64,000 bases of DNA. It comes from Undaria pinnatifida. Its lineage: Eukaryota > Sar > Phaeophyceae > Laminariales > Alariaceae. How positions within the stretch are numbered: the stretch's first letter is position 1; each line of letters starts with the position of its first letter. This document shows, piece after piece, positions 33,391 through 43,800 of the stretch. The stretch is taken from contig JABAKD010000013.1 in assembly GCA_012845835.1 (NCBI GenBank), positions 8,781,128 to 8,845,127 of the forward strand, in the 5' to 3' direction. Under the pieces are notes generated by a model. The model was not told the DNA's origin and did not search any database. It saw nothing but the letters and a program-made list of their open reading frames with translations. A program made the position numbers and the translations under genes.

Positions 33391-33674
33391 TTTTTGCACA
33401 CTTCTACTTTCCAGCTTCTGGACAAGGCGTTGTCACAGGTGTCGTCCCTTCTTTCCCCCGGTTCTTGCCTTCAATTTTTATCGCGCATTGGGTTCAGCAA
33501 TCCCACTACTTGTCGGTTTTTCATCGAGTGTTGCTAACTCACGCTCTCACGCTTTCCGCAAGTCAATTTGTGCACAAGAAAAAGTCCCTAGGACCTTATA
33601 CGAGTATGCACTCGGAAAGACTCGAACTCACGAAACCGATCTATACCAGACTCGAGGATAACCTGGGCGACCGG
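33391..33674 (-). mobile_element. tRNA-headed SINE, minus strand, head shortened
   Basis: The body matches 24321-24626 closely. The head end reads CCCGGTCGCCC then directly AGGTTATCCTCGAG on the minus strand, so about a dozen bases of the A-box region are missing. The B-box-like GAGTTCGAGTC is intact. Only a short T run marks the tail. Confidence 0.75.
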
Positions 33675-34612
33675 GTAGAGCACAGCGAGTACCAGGTATA
33701 TAACGTGTATAATATCTGGCACCTGGAGCGAGTTACTGCGATGTGAACTCGTACAGATATTGCTCTTCGGTTCCATGCTCGCTGCGTCGCGCGAGGATAT
33801 CTACTTCGATATCTGGTATATACGCGTATCTATCTGTGTATAAAGTGTACCACGACTACTCGTACTGCTGTGTGGCATATTCCGAGCCAATGCTACTGCT
33901 GTATCAGGTGTAGTCCCGAAATCAGCAGATGTGACGGCTGAGTTACTCTGTTGGTGTAGGTTTCTGTTTGTTCCCAGATTGATTGGGTCAATTATCTTGT
34001 TTTATCTACAGCGGTCGGGGGTCTGTAGCATGCACCAGGTATCGATATATTTACTCTATCTACAGGCAATATATCCTGTTTGTGTGGGTTAGAACTACGT
34101 AGGATTTGAGTAGGGTTTAGGGTTAACGATAGGGATAGGGCTGCCGTATGTAGCACGGCAATGACACCATAGGGCACTGCCATGGGACATATTGATGGCA
34201 ATGCTGTGAAATGTTTCTGAGCTTTTCATGGCGGTCGGTGCCATGGAAGCCCATGGCATTGTATAGGTACCGTTACCTTAAGTGGAATGCAGGACTATCG
34301 TCGAGCCCACGATTGTCAATGGAATACAACGCTGCCGACATAGATTGTCACCGCTGATGTATCGTACCCCAAGCGGAGGCCTACGTGGTAGTCTGTGAAA
34401 TGCACGGAACAAGCACGCAGCCGACTCAACCGCATCCTGTGACACATGCCTCCAGTAAACAGTGGTCTTGCCCACATGGGAGTTGTTTAATATGTAGCTA
34501 TTGATTGTGCTGGGGTGCGCCCAACGGCGTATGTGAAGTCGCCCTAATTACCTTTCGGTCACCTCTCCGTGGTGCTCGCTTCGATAACATGTGCAGACCG
34601 ACCGACTTTGTC
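33675..34612. other. Upstream region of the FANCD2-like gene
   Basis: No repeat family is recognised. The first exon of the gene may extend into this stretch or further exons may lie here; I cannot place the promoter. The frame of exon 1 stays open back to 34505. Confidence 0.35.
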
Positions 34613-34897
34613 ATGGCGTCACCTCTCTACACCCCGTCTGACGTGCCGACGTGCCCCCGCCACCTTCCGCTCCTACCCCTCTCGGCCCGACTTGGTACAC
34701 AGACCTTATCAATGCTGGAATGTTTTGAGGACATGCTCTCCGGCAGGCTTCCAGTCGCCCCTCCGCCTTCCTTTGGCAACCCCTTGAGCCGATCGAGCGT
34801 CAGCAGTGTAGCGTACCGCGTACCCCCGAGCGACTTCCTTAAGGTGCTCCTGGCGGGAAACACCACGCGTATCGGTGCCCTGCACGCTGTCCTACAG
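34613..34897 (+). CDS. FANCD2: FANCD2-like exon 1 (start uncertain)
   Basis: The exon ends CTACAG before GTACGT, phase 0. An in-frame ATG lies at 34613 and others upstream in the same open frame (34505, 34589). TQTLSMLECFEDMLSGRLP and PSDFLKVLLAG resemble the N-terminal helices of FANCD2. Earlier exons may exist. Confidence 0.55.
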
Positions 34898-37800
34898 GTA
34901 CGTCATCACACATCACCACACGAGCGCATTGTTTTTGCTGCTGGGTGCTGTTGCGTACCTGGTACCACGCACATGTTTTGTGGCAATGTTTGTCGGACGC
35001 GGACTCACGGTGATTGTGTCAACTCGTGGCTGGCGAGCTGTTCCTCCACGGAAGCAGAGAAGGGGCCAAGGAGGCTGAGCGGCCATGTTTTGATTTTACG
35101 CGACTCTGCGCTCCGCGCGATTCTCGTGTGGGCTGATAGACTGACGATTATTTAACCTATAGAACGTTTGCCGGGTGTGGGTTCGGCACCACGAACGGTG
35201 CTATTTAGTGGCGTGCGCTCGTCGGATAATTATTCAGCGATAGAACGCAACCGCTGAAGGCGCACCGTGTCCACATGGGCAGATATACTTCTAGCGTAGA
35301 TTACTTGCTCCGTCCATACGTTGCTCGCGTACAACAGCCCTCGTTTTGTACAGCAGGCTCACAGCTTGCCTTACCCCTCCCCCTCCCCCCTCCCACCTTC
35401 GCGTGGGCAGGCGACAGGAAGGGGAGACCTCCAAGGCCGCGCAGCGTCTCTGTGCGTATCGGAAGTGCGCATGTGCCTGGCGGCCTGCATCAGCGGCGCC
35501 GCCGCTGACCCTTGCCCCCCCGCGCTCAGCTCAGGGAACGACGGCGACCTGAGGAGCGGCCTCACTTGCTGGCGCCCACCCTTGGCACAGCTTCGAAATC
35601 TGGCAGGCATTTGTCTCTCCTTCTCGATTGACATCCCGCCGGAAAGTCCACCTGCGGGTAGGGTAGCAGCCCGCGGTGACGGACGGAGCCGGAAGGACAT
35701 CGACAACCGCCGCATGCTCATGCTGGATGCCTTGTCGGCGATCCTCGGGGCGTGCTGTGCCGCGGCGGCCGCGGCCGCAGCGGAAAAGGATGACGGCAGC
35801 AGCGAGTGCGAAAGCGATCTAGGAGAAAGCGATATCGAGTCGTTTCCAAACGCGTGCAGTGACGGAGGCGGTCGCGCCGTCGCTGCTGCTGCTGCTGCTG
35901 GGTCTACACGAAAAGGGAAAGGAAAGTTGATCGGCAGCCAAAGCCGTGGCGGCTGCCGCAACACTTGTACCGGTGGTAGCAGCGCTAGAAGCAATCGTAC
36001 TGGCGGCAATATTCGGACGAGCAGTGCATGCCGGCCTCGTCGCGACAGTGGACTCGCGGGCGGCGGCGTCTCACGGCGGTTGCCAGAGCGAGGGGAGACG
36101 GTCCTGTCGGATGTGTTGGACGCTCTCCTGGACCGACCCTGGCCACCGGAGCTGGCGCTCCCCCTCCTAGTAATGTTTGTGGATATCCACGGACTCATTG
36201 AGATGTTGGGGTCACCCACCACTGAGTCAGAGCGAGAGGCGGGCGAGGGTGGCGGTGGCAACCCGGAACTTGTCCGGGACGGGACGGAGAAGGATGACGC
36301 AGGAGCCAGACATTCGGTGTGGTGGAGAGTGCGCTCGAGATTGATGGAAGTCGTCTGGACGGGGGGCTTGGAAGGAGCGGATTTTACGGGTATCCTCCGG
36401 CAGGTAGGCTTTTTTTCCTCCGCATCTCTTTTATGTCGTCTGAATTGTGCGCTGGAGGCAGATATGTGCAGTTTACCGCCGCATCTGTGGCAAGGAGGCT
36501 CGAGTGTCACTGTTTCGTCGGAGACTGTGTACGATGCACTGCTGCTGCAGCGTCTTGGTACTCGAGTTTCCGGCGGTGCTGATGCCCGGCACATAAAAGC
36601 AAGCGGCACGGTGTCTGTACGGCTTTTGCACCGCTGACTTCGTACGGGTGTGGCTCGCTGACATCAACAATGGCTTCATTTTCCGAGGTGATGACGTTAC
36701 GATCGATGAGGGCGTCTTTAGTCCACCATATACGTTCTCGCCTCCACGCCCCCCCGCCCCCGCCCCCCCCTCCCCGACTCCGCCCCCTTCCCCTCCCCTC
36801 CACTTCCCTCCCCTGTCCTGTCCTGTCCTGTCCTGTCCTGTCCTGTCCTGTCCTGTCCTGTCCTGCTCTGCCCTGTCCTACCCTACCCTACCTTGTCCTC
36901 CCCTCCTCTCTACTCCACTGTCCTGTCCTACCCTACCCTAACCTGTCCTACCCTCCCCTCCTTTCTACTCCCCTCCCCTTCCCTCCCCTTCCCTCCCCTC
37001 CCCTCTCCCCGCCTAACTCCCCCCCCCCCCTCCCCCCCCTTCCCCTCCCTCCCCAACCCCTAGGTGTGTGTGATGTGCGAGATTGACGAGCACCGCCATT
37101 GGGAGCGCCTAGCAACACGCCACTGTTCCTCCCACCTCCATCAGCCGGAGGTGTCGGGGTATGCTACATCCGCAAGAAGAGCTGCGAACGACCGCCAGAC
37201 GATGGCGCAAGTCATCCCTGCTCCGGAGTATAAAGGAGGAAGTACGGGAAATAGGAAGGGCGGAGGCATATGGGGGGCACGAGAAGGCGAAGAGCCTAGC
37301 CGCAGGACCTGCAGCGCGAGCTGGATTTCATGTCTTCGGGAGCTGTACGCGACGGTCCCGCCGGGCTGGCTTTCAACCGTAGAGCTTGTGCTTGAGCAGA
37401 CGCTGTCACAGATGCCGGGAGTCGCGGAGAGTCTGTTCGATGCTATTCAAGGTACAGGCGGCGTGCAGGGTGCTGCCGAGTACCCTAGCCATGGCGATGA
37501 TATAGTCACGGGAGCGAGGGGGGGGGGCAGGTCTTCGCTAACGAATAAGGGGTTCGGGGAGGCGTTGGTATCGATGAGCAACGATCTGGGGCTCCTTCTC
37601 CTTCTGCTCAGAGAGGCAAGTCCGCTCCGCGCGTGCTCTCTGCCGCTCTTGCCGGAGGGTATGGACAGGGGGCGTCGTGCGGAAGAAGGTGTGCGCCGCC
37701 TCCTTGAGGCCGGTCAACGTTGCTTGCAAGGGTCCGGCGAGAAGGCTGGTGAAAGGAAATTCGGCAACGTAGACGGTGCGGGTTGTCAAGCCTCCGAGCG

Positions 37801-40800
37801 AGGACGGCACGGGGGCACTCTTGACGGTATCCGGGCGCTTTTGCGAGGCGTCCTTTGCTCAAGGTCTGGTGAAATGGTAGGTGGTGGTGGCCACAGCGGG
37901 CCTGGAGGCTGGGTTGGCGCGGGAAGCTCCGGCAGCGATGGAAGAGGTAAAGGAGGAGGAGAAGGCGAGAGCAGTGGCATATCCTCTGAGCGCGCGTCGC
38001 AGCTGTTGGAGCTGTCGATTCGATGGTTGGAGGAAGGGGGCATGTGCAACGCCCCCCCCAGGAGTGGCCGTGCCGGTTATGGTATCGACAGCGACTGTAT
38101 GGACCTAACGGTAGAGAATCTTGCGACTGAAACGATCTTGGCTGTGTTTGATGCGGTGGAGGGAGCCAGGCTGAGACTGCTCAGGGCCTTGCTGGACGGT
38201 CTCTTCGACCAGAGCCAAGGTGGAGCGGTGTGCGCCTGGGGCTACATACGAACGTGGGAGGCGTTGATGGTGCAGGAAGCGAAGCAACAGGTGAGCGTGA
38301 GACTACAGCCGGAAGGGTCGCTCTCGAGTGGTCACTCACATTGGAGACGACCCGGTTGTTGGTCACGTTAACGGCGCGCCCGCCCTATAGTAGTGGAGGT
38401 CGTTCAGAACGTTTTCCGACAGAGGATCAACAATCACCTGCTACGACAGGGTTTCCTGCAAGGGAGCCTAGCGTCGCAAATGCTGCGCGAAGGTAAGAGA
38501 ATTTCGTGCACTCTGACATTAGTTTCTTCGCAATCTAGTTCGCCGTAACGACCAGAGTCTACAATTGTCGTCGCTCAAGCGCGCTGTCATATTTTGCACA
38601 TAGTGCTGGGCGTAAAGGCACTTTGGTGCCCTCGCCCCGCAGCCCAGTGCCCGACGGTCATTTTAGCGGTACGCACTTCATTATCCAACCGTGGCATTAT
38701 ATCAAGCGCACGCCCCCACCCCCCACCTCCCCTTTTCATGTTTCGCTGCGACGCGACGTGCGCCTGATGGGCACCCTTGACGCTCCCAGTGCCGAAGGTT
38801 AATGCGTTACTCTAGAGTGGTGTCCGATGCGCTCGGACGCTTGACGCTGCTGCCGCGGGGCCGTGCGCGACGGGTCGTGGAGTCGATGCTCCCGCTCGCC
38901 GAAGTATGCCCTACTCAGGCGTCGGCATTGATCAGCCTGTGCCGGAAGTGTGTAGCACGCGTGGAGAATAAGGGTCGGCTGCTGGCGCTACATGCGGTGA
39001 CATGCATCCTCGCTTGGAATGCGCGCCGCGCAAGGAGCGGAAGGCGCGATGGCTGTTTGGACCAGGACGGCATGCAAGAGGATCTAGTGGAGATGTTCCG
39101 CCGGGCGTTTGAAAGTGGCTTGCAGATTGTGAGGATTGCAAGAGATAACCTTCGTTGGGCTTGGGTTTGCCTCAGGACTAGGGTTGTTGTTTGCGCTTCC
39201 AGCGTGTCAACATATGGCTAGGATTGTGCTTTGCTTGAGGATTGGGGAGAATGGGAGACGGGGTAAAAATCGGGGTCGAAAATGATATACTCGTAGTTTG
39301 TTGCTGTTTTTGATGCTTTCAGCGCGTGTTGGACGGTGGCGCAACCATCGTCGATCCCATGAATCTACGGCTACACACGGGGCGTCAAAACAGAGCCCAG
39401 GGGCTCAGAACAGAGCCCAAGGATCAGGGTAATCATTATTCAAGCGTTTTCGTTGACGTGAAGGGGTGAACCGAGTTTGAAAGCGATCACATGCGGCCAG
39501 CCGAAAGGCGTCTCCGGTCAACCAGTTCCTGCCGCCGTCACGCCCTTATCCAACCTTGATCTGCAGGTCGCTCACGCTGACACACTCCACCTTCTGTCCA
39601 GCAAACTCGCGACGTCCGTGTCACTCTCGTTCGATCGTCAATCAGCGGCCCTGAGGGGCGGGATTGCCGCAAACGGAACCCACGACAACCGAGGACTACG
39701 GCAAGGGTCGCACCTCGTGCCGCCGACCTTAACATTTCTGCCGGCCGCCGACCTCAACGCGTTGAGCGGGCTCCGAGAAATATTCAGGATGCGCCTTTTC
39801 AGGTTCCTGGCTCACAAGGGTGAGATCCTGGGCGTGGGCTCCGACGTCGTTGGTGGTAGCACCAATGATGGTGGCCCCGGTGCTGGTCAACGTGATGGGT
39901 ACGGCAGCGGCGGTGGCGGCACAAGCCAAAGCAAGGGTAAACAAAAGGTGCGCCGACGGCGGGGCGGACGCTTTCAATTCGTTCCTCTCCGGCTTCTCGA
40001 AGAACGCGGGACGTCCAGTGAAAGCCACGTCATCGTCGGCAGCGACGGCCACCGTGACCTTGACGGTGGCTACTGTCACGCGCGAAACGTTGCTGGGCGG
40101 GGGGTAATCCCCCGAGATGCTATCGGTCACTTGCTCAAGTGCTGTTGGGCGCTGGTTCCTGCGTTCGAAGGGTCGATAGCAACAGGCGCAGGCGACAGGC
40201 ACGAAAGGGAGGCCGTTGGCCGGGGAAAGCGAAAAGATACGGAGGCGATAGCGAGAGCGGTGTTGGGGGCGGGAAGTAGGTGGAGGGGACGACAACGACG
40301 ACCACGAGGAGGAAGACATGAATTGTCGACCAATGGGATCGGCGTTTGCACACCAGAGGGGGAGGCGTTAGTTGCTGTGGTAGAATTCCTGGAGGGAGGC
40401 GGGAGGATGGAGGTGAGCCCCGGAAGGAGAGGGGAGGACGATTCATAACTGAGATGGCGTAATAGGCGTAACACACCACGATTTTTTTTATCGTACTGGT
40501 TGTGACGCGCATGAAAATCGTAGCACACGGACAGAGGGGAGTTGAGCCGACGCCCATTTATTGTGCTGTCGCTCGAGCCCTCCATCAACGAGCTTTTCGT
40601 CTTTGCTGGTCTAGTTGCTTAGCTGCCTGATTGTGACATGGTTAAGATACCGGAGGCAGGTTTGTGTTGGTGTCTTCAATTTATTCTTCGTTGAACGTCG
40701 CTGCACCAAGAATCAACCTACTGTACATCTGACACCCTCTTACCCTAATGTTTTCCTCGACCTCAGACGGTTCGATTGGTGACTCCGCTTCAAACTACCA

Positions 40801-43800
40801 CTTGCCCGGAGGGAGAAGACGACCTTCCTTTATCCCACGTTCCCGCGCTGCCTACGTGTCACCAAGGGGTGGTTGGGCCCCTCGCAAGCCTAGGTGTTGT
40901 AGTAACACTTGCAGAAGCCCTGGTGGAGTGTCTCCTAAGCGGTGAGCGTCGTTTGTTGACTACTCTCAACAATTTTTACCGACAATCAGAACACGCGTAC
41001 GCTGCATCCACAGGTGACGATTTGTGTTCTGGTTTTAGTATTTTTTGTCCACTATTTTGACGTACAGTGGCGGCGGTGGTACGATGTTTGTACAGGCGTG
41101 GAAGTCCAACGTAATGTTGGAGGGGTGTTTGCTTTTACCGGTGTGATTCTGGGAATTCACCCTGGCCGCGCTCGAAACTTTGGCCGATGACTTGCACACA
41201 CACCCCAGCGCTCCACCTTCTTAGTCGTATGCATATCGCCTCTTATCACGCCTTACGGCCCTGCAGGTTTGTCGTGCCCTCCCGCGATGCCCTTTCTACG
41301 TCCGCGCCCGTGCTCCACCGCGGCTCCAGATGGCACGGGCAACCGACGATCTCACCCTTCTAATAGCCTCGGCGGCGGCGGCGGTGACAGCGGTGGTGGC
41401 AGAGCAGGCATTGAAGAAGACCTCGTATTATGGGCCGCCGCAGACGTGTTTACCCTGCTCGCAGCAGCAACGCGGACCGCGGAAGGTTCCATGGGAACGG
41501 CGGGCTTCCTGAAGAACGCTAAGGCGCGGGCTCCGGCGGACCTCTCGGAGATAATCGCGTTGCTTCCGGGTGAGACTCTAGGATGGGGCTTGTCCGGGGG
41601 CCCTGAAGTGACATCTGGCGGGGCCGGGACGGAGAATGCCGAAGAACGCGAGGCGGGCGGGGGGCCGGGAAAAGGGGCCGGTGGCAGCGGCTGCGGCGGA
41701 AAGGGAGATGCAGAAGGGCAGCGTTCGCTGTTGTCTGCATCGTCCGCGCTCGTGTTCGTAAAATCTTTTTTGGGTTGGGCAGCAAGAGAGAAGCGCCAGA
41801 GCCCAGCGGGGCTAATCGCAGAGGGTTGGGACGCGGGGATAGGCGTGTGGCTGGGGCTTATGCACTCCGTCCGGGTCTTGGCGACTACGTTGGAATTGAG
41901 TCGGGTCGGTCGTGAAGGCGGGGCTCGAGAGGGAAGCGAAAAAAACGTGTGGGCGGAAGGAGAGGCGACCGAGGAAAGTGGTTGCTGCTCTTCTGCCGAA
42001 TCTATCGCGCTCGCCGTGTTCGAGCTGCGTGCCGTGGTTGGAACACCGTCGGCCGCGGTTGACGTTCTCGAGCCATCTGCCGCAGAGGACACCCCGCTTT
42101 CCTCGACTGAGTACGCGTCGTCCCCGACGCCTTCTGTTGGTGCTGCTGATCCAGAGAGCTACACGAGAGCGGAGAACGGCACCGTTCCGACCACTCCTCC
42201 TTCGTCGCGACGCCCTCCGCCGGGGACCATGGTTACGGGCTTCCTCAAAAGAATGAGCGAGAGATGGAAGGCTGTTCTAGACTGGGGCTTGCCGGGATCG
42301 AGGCCTCCCAGGCGGGCTTCTCCGAGGCTTGACCGCAAAAGACACCGGGGTGGCCGCAGTGGAGACAGAGTGGCCGACAGCTTGAGGGCCGAGGCTGAGG
42401 ACCTTTTCTGTGCGCTACGGAGCGAGCTGCTGCGCACCGAGCGGTTAGTTTTGTCAGCCCTGCTCGTGTGTCCTGATGTTGCCCTTGGCAGAAGGACGTG
42501 GGCGATGCAAGCTAAGCTGGCGTCGATGCGCCGTTGGGAAATGGGCGTCTTGGACGAGGTCGCGCAGCCGCCGCCCCTTTCTATCAACGCGGCCGCGACC
42601 GCCTCCACCAATCCGCATTCTTACGGTAGCGGCGCGGCTGCGCGATACACTTATCCTGGCATGGTTGCTGGAGAGGAACCGGAGGCGGGATCGGGTCCAC
42701 CGCTATTGGATACGAACGGCTGTCGCAGTCCTAGAGGGGACCTCTGTCGGAGAGTCAGAGCACCTACCAGAGGAAAAGGCGGTGGCAGCGGTGCTCCGTT
42801 ACCGGACACGTCTGCACGGCGGCGGTGCGATCAGGGGCTCAAAAAGCGAGGAAAAGGGGGTGACTGCTGGAGGGAATCTACGCAACAAGGCTTGGCGGTG
42901 GCTGCAGAGGTGTCTTTGTGCGGGAACAGCGTAGAGGACGTGGGCGATGGACTGGGCAGGCTGTGCCGGCTAGTGGGGGAGGAGATGAGGGAGGGGCTGG
43001 AAAACGGGTTGTCTGTCAAGCTCACACAGGTATGTGTAACTATACGTAGTCATGTACGTCCTTTTGTTGTGTGCCAGAAATGCGCCAGTGCTTTTTGCAA
43101 GCGGCTGGTGAGAAGGCTAAGCAGCTCGAAAGATCGAACTTCTTCGTTGCAAACCTTGAGCATTGCTCGCTTTAAATTGTTTGAAAAACAAATCGGAGAA
43201 TGATTCTGTAGCTCTGTGCGCGCTAGCAATGTCTCCTCCGCGTGACAATCGGGGTGGTGGCGGCAGGATCAATGGAAACTCGAGCGGTCAGAACGATGCT
43301 GTGAGAATGATAAATGATTGCATAAGCAGTCTGGTGTTGGCACCGCGCTCAAGCTCGGCCGTCACCAACACTGACTGCAGTTACCCTGTCCACTGCTCTG
43401 TTCCCGAACGCAGGCCTATCTGGATCTCATCGAGCTTCTGGGTAACGCTTCACTAGAACGTCGGCGTTTGACGAGGATGGCATCCGTGGCTGCTGATGCT
43501 AGTCTTGCAGACGTGCGCGCAGCGACGGTACCGCAGGTCGCGTGCGCCAACGAGCCGCCACCCGCCCTGACTGCAGCCGATGACCCAGCCATGAGCGGCG
43601 TCGACCAAGCAGGAGACGATGCGGGGGGCGTCTTGCTTTCCATCCTTGCCGGCCACTGCATTGTCCAGGCTACCCTCTTCAAGAGGCTTGTGCGTGCAGC
43701 GGTCAGGTTCGACGGTGTCGGCGCGAACCATCGACGCAGCTGCCTGCAGGCTTCCAGGACCGCGATAAATACGCTAGCCGTGCTCAGCGCGCGGAACAAC

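Noticed and set aside
35371-36609. 412-codon minus-strand frame over exon 2
   Set aside because: It is Ser/Arg/Pro-rich with no domain, while the plus strand fits a ten-exon model with consistent phases.
36648-37086. Open frames with Cys-Pro-Val-Leu-Ser repeats
   Set aside because: They are produced by the (TCCTG)n array inside intron 2 of the FANCD2-like gene.
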